DNA of 21,504 nt from Rickettsiaceae bacterium (GCA_021741085.1 JAIOYM010000010.1:1-21504); one strand, 5' to 3'. Positions 7,206 to 15,399 are shown, numbered from the stretch's first letter. Program-made: numbers and translations. Notes: generated by a model not told the origin, from the sequence alone.

Positions 7206-8135
7206 TTAACCTAGAATATAAAGCATTGTTGGAATAGTTATTATAGATAATGCCGTGCTCATTGTGATTATTTGAGTCATGGAATCTGGATCTCCTCCCA
7301 ACTGTTTAGACAATATATAAGAAGTGCTAGAACAAGGTAGTACTGAATATACAATTGCTACCAATCTATCCAATCCTTCTACCTTAAATATCGCAAGCAA
7401 AATCGCAGTGATACAAGGTACTATAAAAAGCTTAGTAACTACTGAAATACCTAATAATTTAGATCCACTTAATTGTATGAATTTTAAATTGGCTCCAACA
7501 GTTATTCCTCCTATGGTTAACGCACAGTTAGCCAAATTGAGTAAAAAATTACTGCATAATTTGGGTAAAACTATTTCACAGTAATTGAAAATAAACCCAG
7601 CTACACTAGCTATAACTAAAGGGTTACTAATAAGACTGTAGAATAATTTTATGAAATTACCTATTTTGGTTTCTTCGGAGACATTATCAGGTAAATAATA
7701 ATTAAACATCAAGACTGAAACAATGTTTGTGAATATTATCATGTAAGCTGATATTATGGAAACGATTTTCATGCCCTCATAACCATATAAACCAGTGCCC
7801 AAAGCAAAAAAAATGTAATTGTTAAATCTAATACTACCCTGAAAAACTGAGGTGAAAATTACTTTATCAAAATTCTTTTTTTTCCATAATATCATCAATC
7901 CAATTGTAACTATAACTTTTGTTGCTACTAAAGCTAGTATTAATTTTGCTTGCTCTATGAAAATAAAATTAGCTGAGGATATAGAATTAAAAAGGGCTGC
8001 AGGAAATAATACAAAATAGGACAGTCTTTCTAAACCACGCCAAAACTCTTCGGATTTAAGCCAATTTTTTTTAAAAAAGGTTCCAAGAGCAATAATTAAA
8101 AATATGGGTAATACTGCATCAAAAATGTCAAACAT
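7206..8135 (-). CDS. AEC (auxin efflux carrier) family transporter
   Basis: A 309-residue membrane protein with the AEC two-fold architecture of about ten helices. Features seen: an N-terminal AVLPIFLIIALGTFFKK, the conserved LSYFVLFPAALFNSIS segment of helix 2, a central loop (NVSEETKIGNF) and the second repeat with NPLVIASVAGFIFNY and LANCALTIGGITVGANL; the C-terminus has SVLPCSSTSYILSKQLGGD. The family exports or imports small organic anions such as malate or amino-acid-like compounds; the substrate here is unknown. It starts nine bases after the transglycosylase stop with a GAG-type SD, so the two are probably co-transcribed. Length and motifs are normal for the family. Confidence 0.9.
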   Translation of the reverse strand: MFDIFDAVLPIFLIIALGTFFKKNWLKSEEFWRGLERLSYFVLFPAALFNSISSANFIFIEQAKLILALVATKVIVTIGLMILWKKKNFDKVIFTSVFQGSIRFNNYIFFALGTGLYGYEGMKIVSIISAYMIIFTNIVSVLMFNYYLPDNVSEETKIGNFIKLFYSLISNPLVIASVAGFIFNYCEIVLPKLCSNFLLNLANCALTIGGITVGANLKFIQLSGSKLLGISVVTKLFIVPCITAILLAIFKVEGLDRLVAIVYSVLPCSSTSYILSKQLGGDPDSMTQIITMSTALSIITIPTMLYILG

Positions 8136-8144
8136 TTAAAAACT

Positions 8145-8849
8145 CTATAATTTTTTTCTAGGTATGTACACCATCATAGAGGTATTTTGCTTTTTATTCA
8201 ACAATCCTTGAGTCTTAATTAAAGACATTTTATTTATAGCAGGACTGTAAGACTTATACCCTTTGATTTTAATGAGTTTCTCTAATTTATTTTTATGGTT
8301 ATCTATATTTGCCGATATTTTCATAATATGCTTATGATATCTATTCCCTAACTCTGGCGTTGCAGAATGATAATGCGCTACTGCTTTATCCCAATTCTGA
8401 AATTTATCATATTTAGCTTTTAATATTTGAGCTGCATAATCGATATTTGTTGACGGATCAAACGCTTTTTCCAGATTTTTAAATGCATTTGGATGATATT
8501 TTAAGTTTACCTGCAAACATCCTACATCTATGCTTTTTTTGCCATTTTGAATAGCTTTTATAACAAATTCAACAGCTGTATTTTTATCATTGAAATAATA
8601 AGACTTGCCTTCAATATTAACCGTCCAAGGACAAATTATCATAATATTGTGTTTTTGATGTGTTTTCCCACTTTCACGAAGAGCCATTGAATATAATAAA
8701 TCCTTTGGTAAGCGGTATTTGGCTTCATAATATTTGAATAAATTAGCACATTTTATAGACCAAGCCAAATCTTTATCCATATGAGCATTAGAGTGGCTGT
8801 ATATAATAAACATCAGACAAAAAGACAGAAAGCGTAAAAATTTATTCAT
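8145..8849 (-). CDS. Periplasmic lytic transglycosylase (SLT domain)
   Basis: A 234-residue protein with a signal peptide (hydrophobic residues 4-18, likely cleavage after SNA at residue 22). The SLT/goose-lysozyme fold follows: helix LPKDLLYSMALRESG with catalytic Glu59, the CPWTVNIEGKSYYF insertion, then SIDVGCLQVNLKYHP, NIDYAAQILKAKYD and AVAHYHSATPELGNRYHKHI. This arrangement is typical of an alphaproteobacterial family of small soluble transglycosylases. It cleaves the MurNAc-GlcNAc bond of peptidoglycan to leave 1,6-anhydroMurNAc. The last 50 residues are basic and unrelated to the domain. It is first in a minus-strand cluster; no secretion-system genes lie beside it, so a role in wall remodelling is the plain reading. 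Confidence 0.9.
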   Translation of the reverse strand: MNKFLRFLSFCLMFIIYSHSNAHMDKDLAWSIKCANLFKYYEAKYRLPKDLLYSMALRESGKTHQKHNIMIICPWTVNIEGKSYYFNDKNTAVEFVIKAIQNGKKSIDVGCLQVNLKYHPNAFKNLEKAFDPSTNIDYAAQILKAKYDKFQNWDKAVAHYHSATPELGNRYHKHIMKISANIDNHKNKLEKLIKIKGYKSYSPAINKMSLIKTQGLLNKKQNTSMMVYIPRKKL

Positions 8850-9005
8850 TCAATATATATAATTAACAACCATATTGATATGGCATTAGAAGAAATCTTA
8901 AACCAACATTATAAAGATAACTTGAGCTTTATAGCTTAGGTCCAAGAAATAAACAAACAAAGATGAAATCAAGTTTGTATTTAAAAATAACATTCAAACT
9001 AAACC

Positions 9006-9071
9006 TATTAGTGTAGATATTATCTGCAACACTTGCAGTATTTCATACATCAAAATAGTAATACACTAATA
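9006..9071. repeat. Nested inverted repeat (cruciform or RNA structure)
   Basis: TATTAGTGTA (9006-9015) and TACACTAATA (9062-9071) are perfect 10-bp complements. Between them CTGCAA (9024-9029) and TTGCAG (9033-9038) form a tight 6-bp hairpin with a CAC loop. The nesting suggests a folded RNA or an operator pair rather than a simple terminator. Confidence 0.45.
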
Positions 9072-9144
9072 TTACATCTTTTCGTTAAAGATAACACCTA
9101 TAAAGTTAATTGAAAATTAGGAAAAACAATTTAATTAGGCAATA

Positions 9145-9169
9145 AAGTGTATACCATACAATACACCTT
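9145..9169 (-). terminator. Possible terminator after the DUF378 gene
   Basis: On the plus strand AAGTGTAT (9145-9152) pairs with ATACACCTT (9161-9169) with one bulged C. On the minus strand it lies 39 bases after the DUF378 stop and is followed by a short T-rich stretch (TTTATT). The weak U-tract makes it uncertain. Confidence 0.3.
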
Positions 9170-9207
9170 ATTACTTAATAATATTTGTTCTTGGCGAATA
9201 TGCCAGG

Positions 9208-9405
9208 TTATTTTTTAAAAATTGATAAAAGTGAAATTATACTAGAAGCTCCTACAACCCCATATACTACTCTAGATAGCATAGACATAGGACCAAAAAT
9301 TGCAGCAACTAAATCAAAATTAAAAACACCTACTAATCCCCAGTTTAATCCACCAATACATGTTAGTAGTAATGCTATTACGCTTAATAAACTTTTACTT
9401 TGCAT
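9208..9405 (-). CDS. Small DUF378-type membrane protein
   Basis: A 65-residue protein with two membrane helices (about residues 4-27 and 40-60). The first contains IGGLNWGLVGVFNFDLVAAIFG, the hallmark of DUF378, and the second has SRVVYGVVGASSIISLL. The start is set at the ATG ending at 9405, preceded by a good SD (AAGGAT, complement of 9412-9417) at eight bases. A frame-compatible ATG at 9465 would add 20 polar residues, but it has no SD and that extension is not typical of the family. The function of DUF378 proteins is unknown. It is separated by 146 bases from birA and is probably transcribed on its own. Confidence 0.85.
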   Translation of the reverse strand: MQSKSLLSVIALLLTCIGGLNWGLVGVFNFDLVAAIFGPMSMLSRVVYGVVGASSIISLLSIFKK

Positions 9406-9503
9406 ATAATTATCCTTACATTTATAGTAGTTATTAATGAACAAGCTTAACTGAATTAGCGTCATTAAAGATTGCTTTCAGTAAAACAAATTCACTAAAT
9501 AAT

Positions 9504-9512
9504 AGTATAACA
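9504..9512 (-). promoter_or_regulatory. Candidate extended -10 promoter for the DUF378 gene
   Basis: Read on the minus strand, TGTTATACT is an extended -10 (TGn plus TATACT, 5 of 6). It would start a leader of about 90 bases before the ATG at 9405. Confidence 0.35.
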
Positions 9513-9551
9513 TAATTTGCAAGGAAAATCTAGGGTTGTAAAATTATAGCA

Positions 9552-10346
9552 TCAAACTATACCTTTGGTTATTTCCTTGATTCTACCATTACTGATAGAA
9601 TGAAGCTCATGACTACTTGAATCTAACACAACTAAATTCCCATCATTCGAAATTTTTTTAATTACAGCCTCCGATATGACTACTTTATCAAAGTTATCAA
9701 CAATTTTTATTTTTTCTTTATAATATAGCTCTAAATTTTCATTTATATAATCAACAAAATATGAAAAGCCTTCAAACATAAGAATTCTTATATCTGCGAT
9801 CAAGTTCTTTGCTAGTTTTACCGCAAACTCATTTACATCAAAATATTGACCTGTAATTTGCTTCAAAGATACAGTATCTTGTGCGGCAATTCTACTAACT
9901 TGTGTATTTATGTTAGCACCAACACCAATTACTATTCCTGTAAAATTATTTCTAATATTTGTTACCGATTGCACTAAAATTCCCGCTAGTTTTTTACCAT
10001 TAAACCATATGTCATTTGGCCATTTTATAGATATTTTAGCTAATGAAAATTCAAACAACAATTTATGTAGTGTGAAAGATGTTACCAAAGGTAAAAATTT
10101 AGTGATTTTAAAATCTGATTCATCAACAACAAAGGCTAGACTAGTTGCTAAATTCCCATCTTTTGTTATCCAAGATCTAGCATTACTACCAAATCCATTA
10201 TTCTGTTGATGCGCAGTATACAAATACCAATAACCTAAATCTATTTCATTCAAAGATTCCCTAGCCGTAAGCTGAGTTGATTCTAGTACTTCGTAAATTT
10301 TATGTGTAAGGTTATACTCAGCAAAAAATTCTTCCACGATTAGCAT
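9552..10346 (-). CDS. birA: Biotin--[acetyl-CoA-carboxylase] ligase, catalytic-only BirA
   Basis: A 264-residue protein that activates biotin to biotinyl-AMP and transfers it to the lysine of biotin carboxyl carrier domains. There is no N-terminal helix-turn-helix, so it is not a repressor of the E. coli kind. Motifs: ESTQ (residues 22-25), the biotinyl-AMP loop region HQQNNGFGSNARSW (46-59), DGNLATSL, KWPNDIWFNGKKLAGIL with Lys108 and Lys119, and GIVIGVGANIN; a small C-terminal beta domain follows. The loop departs from the usual G-R-G-R-x-G-R-x-W: the positions matching E. coli Arg116, Arg118 and Arg119 read Phe52, Ser54 and Asn55, while Arg57 and Trp59 are kept. It lies 55 bases after glyA and is probably in the same operon. 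The start has no SD. Confidence 0.93.
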   Translation of the reverse strand: MLIVEEFFAEYNLTHKIYEVLESTQLTARESLNEIDLGYWYLYTAHQQNNGFGSNARSWITKDGNLATSLAFVVDESDFKITKFLPLVTSFTLHKLLFEFSLAKISIKWPNDIWFNGKKLAGILVQSVTNIRNNFTGIVIGVGANINTQVSRIAAQDTVSLKQITGQYFDVNEFAVKLAKNLIADIRILMFEGFSYFVDYINENLELYYKEKIKIVDNFDKVVISEAVIKKISNDGNLVVLDSSSHELHSISNGRIKEITKGIV

Positions 10347-10401
10347 AGTATAAAAGTTTATTAATTAGTTTCAAATTATGCTGAAATTGCACACTTGGTC
10401 G

Positions 10402-11643
10402 CTAAGAATATATCGGAAATCTTTTACACAACTCCAGCACTTTTTGACGGACTAAATCCATCGGTGGATTATTTATATTATCAAACACATCAGCTATCAG
10501 GTGGCTAATTATGCTAAATTCTTCTTCACCCATACCTCTTGTTGTACAAGCTGGAGAACCTAATCTAACACCTGAAGTCACAGTAGGTGGGGTGATGTCA
10601 AATGGTATAGAATTTTTATTACATGTTATGTATAAATCGTCCAATGTTTTCCCAGCCTTATCTCCTGTGATAGCATGTTTGCGTAAATCCACTAACAGCA
10701 TATGATTATCTGTACCGCCAGTTAATATGTCATAACCTCTTTGCTGTAGAACTTTAGCCATAACTTTTGCATTATTTATTACTTTACCTATGTAATCCTT
10801 AAAAGAACTATCTAAAGCTTCACCAAAAGCTATTGCTTTAGCTGCTATCACGTGCATCAAAGGTCCACCTTGAATACCAGGGAATATGGCTGAATTAATT
10901 TTTTTACCTAAGTCGTTATTGTTAGATAAAATTAGCCCTCCTCTGGGGCCACGAAGAGTTTTATGAGTAGTAGTAGTAGCAACATCAACGTATGGCAGTG
11001 GCGATGGATGATATCCCGCCGCAACAAGACCAGCTATATGAGCCATATCAGCTAACAAAAATGCACCCACTTTGTCTGCTATAGCTCTGAAACGGGCAAA
11101 ATCTATTATTCTACTATAAGCAGAATACCCAACTATAATTAGTTTTGGTTTATGCTCAAGAGCTATTTCTTCTACCTCGTCGTAATCTATTAAATAATTA
11201 TTAGGGTTAACTCCATAATGTCTGAAATTAAACCACTTGCCCGATAAATTTACACTAGAACCATGAGTCAAATGACCACCAGAACTCAAATCCATAGCTA
11301 AAACATTATCCCCCGGTTTTATTAATGAAAGAAAAACAGCCTGATTAGCTTGAGAGCCAGAGTGGGGCTGTACATTGGCATAACTGCAATTAAATAGTTC
11401 TTTGGCTCTTTCAATAGCCAAACGTTCAACATCATCAACATATTCACAACCAAAATAATAGCGTTTTCCAGGAAAACCTTCTGCATATTTATTTGTTAGA
11501 TAAGAACCTTGAGCAGACATAACCGCTTCGCTAGCAAAATTTTCTGAAGCTATTAATTCTAGAGAATTCTGCTGTCTTGCCAATTCATTTTTTATAGCTA
11601 AATATATTTGCTCGTCTTTAGATTTAAATATTGATGAGTTCAT
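10402..11643 (-). CDS. glyA: Serine hydroxymethyltransferase
   Basis: A 413-residue, full-length PLP enzyme that converts serine plus tetrahydrofolate to glycine plus 5,10-methylene-tetrahydrofolate in the cytoplasm, feeding one-carbon units to dTMP and purine or formyl-Met synthesis. Motifs seen: LIASENFAS near the N-terminus, YAEGFPGKRYYFG, SGSQAN, GGHLTHG with the ring-stacking His124, LLADMAHIAGLVAAG with Asp199 and His202, and TTTTHKTLRGPRGG with the Schiff-base Lys228; the C-terminal SGVRLGSPACTTRGM folate/PLP segment is present. All key residues are intact. It starts 51 bases after the hydrolase gene and precedes birA on the same strand. Confidence 0.98.
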   Translation of the reverse strand: MNSSIFKSKDEQIYLAIKNELARQQNSLELIASENFASEAVMSAQGSYLTNKYAEGFPGKRYYFGCEYVDDVERLAIERAKELFNCSYANVQPHSGSQANQAVFLSLIKPGDNVLAMDLSSGGHLTHGSSVNLSGKWFNFRHYGVNPNNYLIDYDEVEEIALEHKPKLIIVGYSAYSRIIDFARFRAIADKVGAFLLADMAHIAGLVAAGYHPSPLPYVDVATTTTHKTLRGPRGGLILSNNNDLGKKINSAIFPGIQGGPLMHVIAAKAIAFGEALDSSFKDYIGKVINNAKVMAKVLQQRGYDILTGGTDNHMLLVDLRKHAITGDKAGKTLDDLYITCNKNSIPFDITPPTVTSGVRLGSPACTTRGMGEEEFSIISHLIADVFDNINNPPMDLVRQKVLELCKRFPIYS

Positions 11644-11694
11644 AAAATAGTTGTTGTTAACAATATTAATTATTATAGTCCTTTGAAAATTTTA

Positions 11695-12342
11695 TTACTT
11701 TAAGATTTGCTTGTTGAGAAATCGATTAAGTATATCTATACCTCTTTTATCTATTGAGTGTGCTAAATTCTCTAAAGGATATGATTCTACCTCAAAACCA
11801 AGATTAGAAAGTTTTTTTTGCGCTTGTTCCATAGCTTCATAAGCTACTACATTATCCTGCTCACCATGTACAAGGCATATCGGAGTTTTATTTATATATT
11901 GAGGCAATTGTGAAGGGGATATAAGTGAACCAGAAAAAGCTATAGTTGCCGCAAATTTTTGAGGTGCAATAAGCGTAAGATACAAAGCCAGCATTGAACC
12001 TTGAGAAAAACCCACTAACACTACATCGCCCCATTTTAACTCCACCTCATTCATTTTTTTCTCTATCATCGCCAAAGTCTTTGGAGCAACACGCATTAAT
12101 TCCCTTTGCAAAACTGCAATTTCTCTATCTTGTAAACTAAACCATTGATAACCATAATCTCCTTGGTCGTATTTTTCTAATCCATGAGGCGAGAAAAAAT
12201 ACATATCAGGATGATTAGGTTGAATATAGTCAACTAAACTTATTAAGTCGTGACCATCAGAACCGACTCCGTGAAGCATTACTAGCATTTTTTTAGCAGT
12301 AGTAGCTGCCTGGGGTATTGTTGGATGATTGTTTGTTACCAT
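11695..12342 (-). CDS. Alpha/beta hydrolase, phospholipase/carboxylesterase family
   Basis: A 215-residue protein of the Abhydrolase_2 family (bacterial carboxylesterase, acyl-protein thioesterase-like). Motifs: oxyanion region LVMLHGVGSDGHDL, YQWFSL, nucleophile elbow GFSQG with Ser113, PICLVHGEQDNVV with Asp163, and LAHSID with His195, forming a complete catalytic triad. Family members hydrolyse short-chain esters or lysophospholipids; the actual substrate is not visible. There is no signal peptide, so it is cytoplasmic. The ATG has a GAGG SD eleven bases upstream. It leads a minus-strand set with glyA and birA, with gaps of about 50 bases, and is divergent from map. Confidence 0.93.
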   Translation of the reverse strand: MVTNNHPTIPQAATTAKKMLVMLHGVGSDGHDLISLVDYIQPNHPDMYFFSPHGLEKYDQGDYGYQWFSLQDREIAVLQRELMRVAPKTLAMIEKKMNEVELKWGDVVLVGFSQGSMLALYLTLIAPQKFAATIAFSGSLISPSQLPQYINKTPICLVHGEQDNVVAYEAMEQAQKKLSNLGFEVESYPLENLAHSIDKRGIDILNRFLNKQILK

Positions 12343-12367
12343 GAATATATCAACCTCGGGAATTAAT

Positions 12368-12396
12368 GTTATAAAATATTACTCGTTTTTTGATAA
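12368..12396 (-). promoter_or_regulatory. Candidate sigma70 promoter for hydrolase-glyA-birA
   Basis: On the minus strand TTATCA (12391-12396) lies 17 bases from TATAAC (12368-12373). The start of transcription would be about 20 bases before the hydrolase ATG. Confidence 0.35.
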
Positions 12397-12591
12397 ATTA
12401 AAATAACTTATAATTTTAAATATTTTAGCTAAACAATCTTCTTAGCGTTTTTTGATTTAAACATTATTCGTTAATTTTAGCAAGTTTAAATAAAAATTAA
12501 AACGATATCAATTATCAATATTATTTGTCACCTTAAAATTTTGATTTTCTTACACAAATATTATTTATTTCAATTTATCTTATCTCTTAGC

Positions 12592-12620
12592 TTGAATTAA
12601 ATAGTAAAATTGTAGATACT
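12592..12620 (+). promoter_or_regulatory. Candidate sigma70 promoter for map
   Basis: TTGAAT (12592-12597) is 17 bases from GATACT (12615-12620). The -10 overlaps one arm of an inverted repeat, ATTGTAGAT (12609-12617) with ATCTACAAT (12655-12663), which may form an operator or leader hairpin. The leader would be about 90 bases. Confidence 0.35.
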
Positions 12621-12716
12621 TATCTTAATAAAATTAAATTTTAAGGTCGTAAAGATCTACAATCACCTCATGTTTATCTTTAGACATTTAACAAATATAT
12701 ATTTTAAAGACAAAAA

Positions 12717-13505
12717 ATGACAATTACCTTACACAAAACTGAAGATTTTATTGCTATGCACAAAGCAGGCAATTTAGCAGCTAGAACTTTGGACTATATA
12801 ACTGAATATGTTGCAGCTGGTGTAACTACCAATGAACTAAACGATCTATGTCACAAATTCATAGTGGAAATAAATGGCGCAATAGCAGCTCCTCTTAAAT
12901 ATAGAGGATACCCTAAATCAATATGCACTTCAATAAACCATGTAGTATGTCATGGCATACCTAACGACAAGCCATTGAAGGACGGAGATATAATTAACAT
13001 AGATGTTACAGTTATAGTTGACGGTTGGCATGGAGATACTAGCCGAATGTATTACGTAGGAAAACCATCTATTAAAGCATTGAATTTGGTAAATACAACT
13101 TATACAGCCATGATGCTAGGTATAGAACAAGTGAAACCCGGCGCAACCCTTGGTGATATTGGTTATGCAATACAATCTTATGCTGAAGGAAAAGGTTTTT
13201 CTGTAGTAAGAGATTTTTGTGGTCATGGTATAGGAAAAATTTTTCATGCCGAGCCTTCTATATTACATTACGGTAAAGCTGGTAAGGGATTAGTGCTTGA
13301 AGAAGGTATGTTTTTTACTATTGAGCCTATGATAAACATTGGTAGAGCCGAAACTATTATTAGTAAATTTGATGGCTGGACAGCAACAACTAGGGATAAA
13401 TCCTTGTCTGCGCAATTTGAACATAGTTTAGGTGTTACAAAAGATGGCTTTGAAATTTTTACCTTGTCTACAAAAAATTATAGCTATCCACCATATAGCT
13501 CTTAA
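12717..13505 (+). CDS. map: Methionine aminopeptidase, type I
   Basis: A 262-residue cytoplasmic metalloprotease that removes the initiator Met from nascent proteins once deformylated. All five metal ligands are seen: Asp96 and Asp107 (INIDVTVIVDGWHGDTS), His170 (GHGIG), Glu203 (FFTIEPM) and Glu235 (SAQFEHS). Catalytic His79 is in VCHGIP. Length and the lack of an N-terminal extension match bacterial type Ia. The SD is weak. It lies 126 bases upstream of radC on the same strand; I recall the same neighbour pair from Rickettsia, which would make it a conserved linkage, but cannot check that here. Confidence 0.97.
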   Translation: MTITLHKTEDFIAMHKAGNLAARTLDYITEYVAAGVTTNELNDLCHKFIVEINGAIAAPLKYRGYPKSICTSINHVVCHGIPNDKPLKDGDIINIDVTVIVDGWHGDTSRMYYVGKPSIKALNLVNTTYTAMMLGIEQVKPGATLGDIGYAIQSYAEGKGFSVVRDFCGHGIGKIFHAEPSILHYGKAGKGLVLEEGMFFTIEPMINIGRAETIISKFDGWTATTRDKSLSAQFEHSLGVTKDGFEIFTLSTKNYSYPPYSS

Positions 13506-13631
13506 AATAATTAATTAAATAAATTTACGATCTTTTATTAATAAATTTTTGCTACCAGATTTTAAATTAAACTTTAACATGTAAATTAACGATTTTATTT
13601 GACAAAATAATAACTTTTTAAAAAAATATTT

Positions 13632-14303
13632 ATGGAATCGCATTTTTTAGGCCACCGCAAACGTCTTAAACAACGCTTTGTTGCAAATCCTTCTAGTTTA
13701 GCAGATTATGAATTGTTAGAATTAACATTATTTTGGGCGGTTGCAAGAAAAGATGTGAAACCTATTGCGAAAGAATTGCTACAAAATTTCCATAGTATAG
13801 CAAATATTGTATATTCTACTGAGGATAAATTTCTTTATCTAGGGCAAATTGGTGAAAAAATAGCTTTTAATTATCTATTAATCAGAGAATTATTAAATAG
13901 AACATTGCAAAGTAAAATACTGGCAAAAAATATCTTAGCTTCGTGGGGAGCAGTGATAGAATATTTAAAAACTTCCATGGGGCACAACAAAACTGAACAA
14001 TTTAGAGTCTTGTTTTTAAATAAAAAGAATATTTTAATTGCAGATGAGTTGCAAGAAGTCGGAACTGTCGACCAAACACCCGTTTATCCAAGGGAAATAT
14101 TGAAACGCGCTCTATTTCATGAAGCAAGCGCTATAATATTGGTTCACAATCATCCTAGTGGAACATCGGAACCTTCAAAAGCTGATATACAACTTACCAA
14201 CAAAATATTAGAAGCTTGTAAAGCTATAAATATATCACTACACGATCATATTATTGTGGCAAAAGATGGTTTTTATAGCTTTAAAAGTAACTTATTGCTT
14301 TAA
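13632..14303 (+). CDS. radC: RadC/UPF0758 family JAB-domain protein
   Basis: A 223-residue, normal-length RadC. The N-terminal helical part (GHRKRLKQRF, LADYELLELTLFWAVARKDVKPIAKELL) resembles the helix-hairpin-helix region; the C-terminal MPN+/JAMM domain has LVHNHPSGTSEPSKAD with zinc ligands His172, His174 and Asp185, and the usual QTPVYPREILKRAL before it. The old DNA-repair label rests on a mutation later traced to another gene, so the true role is not settled; a metal-dependent hydrolase acting near DNA is a common guess. It follows map and converges on the coiled-coil gene 150 bases away. Confidence 0.95.
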   Translation: MESHFLGHRKRLKQRFVANPSSLADYELLELTLFWAVARKDVKPIAKELLQNFHSIANIVYSTEDKFLYLGQIGEKIAFNYLLIRELLNRTLQSKILAKNILASWGAVIEYLKTSMGHNKTEQFRVLFLNKKNILIADELQEVGTVDQTPVYPREILKRALFHEASAIILVHNHPSGTSEPSKADIQLTNKILEACKAINISLHDHIIVAKDGFYSFKSNLLL

Positions 14304-14308
14304 CTTTT

Positions 14309-14328
14309 TAGGGTATTAGATAACCCTA
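14309..14328. terminator. Short hairpin between convergent genes
   Basis: TAGGGT (14309-14314) pairs with ACCCTA (14323-14328) around eight bases, six bases after the radC stop. It has a G/C core, rare in this spacer, but no T-run on either strand. Weak bidirectional termination is possible. Confidence 0.3.
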
Positions 14329-14452
14329 TTGGCATATTTGTTCGTAGGTTTATAGCAAGAGGCCTAACTACCATATTATCAAACCAAGGCTAAAGCATAA
14401 TATAACATTATAGCTTAGACTTAATATTATACCAAGTTTTACATTAGCTTCA

Positions 14453-15271
14453 TTATTGCTTCCCTATTTGGTTATTTTGACCCCTATTCACCTTAGGAGT
14501 TATTGAGGCAGAAGGAGAATCACTCATAACAGCGGGTTGTTGTCTTGTTAAGTTGTCTCTAATTTTAGATGCTCTAAGTTTAAATCTTTCTTTATCAATA
14601 TAATCTTGAGATGTTTTTTGTTTGTCTTCTAATTCTGGTTGCACTAGCGGCGAAGTTTTGCCTTGCTTTATTTCATTTGGGTGGGTTTGAAACTCTTCAG
14701 CATGTGATAAAGCTAAAGCTTTATGTGCTATATTTATTACAAACTTACTAGTACCAACAGCTGCACCCTCTAAAAACTTAGTGGCACGTCTGATAAACAT
14801 TGAAGGTTCCTGATTAGAAGCTACAGATGCCTCTAATCCCCTTATTGTTTTTTCTACTATTTTTGCCTCTTGTTTCTTGGCTTGTGCAAGCATAGCTTGC
14901 CCCACCGCTTGTTTTGTTACTAAACTCTTTGCTTCAGATACTCTTGCCTTTTGCGCTAATTCATCCTCACGCCTCTTGGCTTCAGCTTCTTTATCACCTC
15001 TGCTTTTAGCCGCTATTTCTTCTTGCAAACGCTCTACTTTAGAAATTTCTCTACCTGGTATCTCTTTAACTTTACCTTCGGATTTTGGATCTACAGCCAT
15101 GGTAACATAATCAGCATTTTGCCCGATATCTTTTGCTAGCTCTTGTGCCTCAACTTGAATTTCTTTTGTCTGCTGGCCCTTTCTAGCTGTTTTATCCCTT
15201 TCCACTCTTTCTTCTGCTGGAGAATTTTTCATATTGTATCTTGGATTAATATTTTTATTATTTACAACCAT
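14453..15271 (-). CDS. Charged, coiled-coil-rich protein of unknown function
   Basis: A 272-residue hydrophilic protein with no signal peptide. About residues 15-160 are rich in Glu, Lys, Ala, Gln and Arg with heptad-like spacing (SKVERLQEEIAAKSRGDKEA, ARVSEAKSLVTKQAV), predicting a long helix or coiled coil. A more hydrophobic helix at about 160-190 (FIRRATKFLEGAAVGTSKFV) could be amphipathic. The last 80 residues are polar, with Pro/Ser/Gln-rich disorder. The nucleotide composition is less A+T-biased than in the neighbours. The first ATG is used; a second at residue 14 is equally possible, as neither has a strong SD. It is divergent from the giant SecA-like gene across a 463-base spacer. 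No family is recognised; a secreted effector or structural protein is a guess. Confidence 0.65.
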   Translation of the reverse strand: MVVNNKNINPRYNMKNSPAEERVERDKTARKGQQTKEIQVEAQELAKDIGQNADYVTMAVDPKSEGKVKEIPGREISKVERLQEEIAAKSRGDKEAEAKRREDELAQKARVSEAKSLVTKQAVGQAMLAQAKKQEAKIVEKTIRGLEASVASNQEPSMFIRRATKFLEGAAVGTSKFVINIAHKALALSHAEEFQTHPNEIKQGKTSPLVQPELEDKQKTSQDYIDKERFKLRASKIRDNLTRQQPAVMSDSPSASITPKVNRGQNNQIGKQ

Positions 15272-15399
15272 TAGTGTAATATTACTTAGCTTCGTAAATT
15301 AAAGCAACTAAAGCTATTCGTAACTTTAAAGACATTTGTTTACACGAAATTTATCTTTAGTTAAATATTTCGTTTTTTAAATCTTCGATTATTTTTAAG

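Larger units (their letters stand above)
8850..9207. other. 358-base spacer without a gene, containing two stem structures
   Basis: No supported gene on either strand. A 19-codon plus-strand frame at 8880-8939 has no SD and is not called. The spacer contains a nested inverted repeat at 9006-9071 and a hairpin at 9145-9169 just after the DUF378 stop. The transglycosylase promoter probably lies at the low-coordinate end: a TATAAT reads on the minus strand at 8908-8913 without a clear -35. Confidence 0.6.
12343..12716. other. 374-base divergent promoter region between the hydrolase and map
   Basis: No gene or RNA is recognised. It is extremely A+T-rich, with candidate promoters facing both ways (12368-12396 minus, 12592-12620 plus) and an inverted repeat at 12609-12663. 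Between about 12400 and 12590 I see nothing beyond A/T runs. Confidence 0.65.

Noticed and set aside
7324..7584. 86-codon plus-strand frame inside the AEC carrier gene
   Set aside because: It is antisense to a gene with clear family motifs, and its protein has no plausible features of its own.
8880..8939. 19-codon plus-strand frame (MALEEILNQHYKDNLSFIA)
   Set aside because: No SD or promoter, and very short; probably chance.
9185..9409. 74-codon plus-strand frame over the DUF378 gene
   Set aside because: Shadow of the minus-strand DUF378 gene, which has the GGLNWGLVG motif and a good SD.
14398..14420. TATAGCTTA at the end of the radC spacer (also near 8930), matching the MITE-like ends
   Set aside because: Only nine bases match and the adjacent bases diverge; roughly one such match is expected by chance in this composition.
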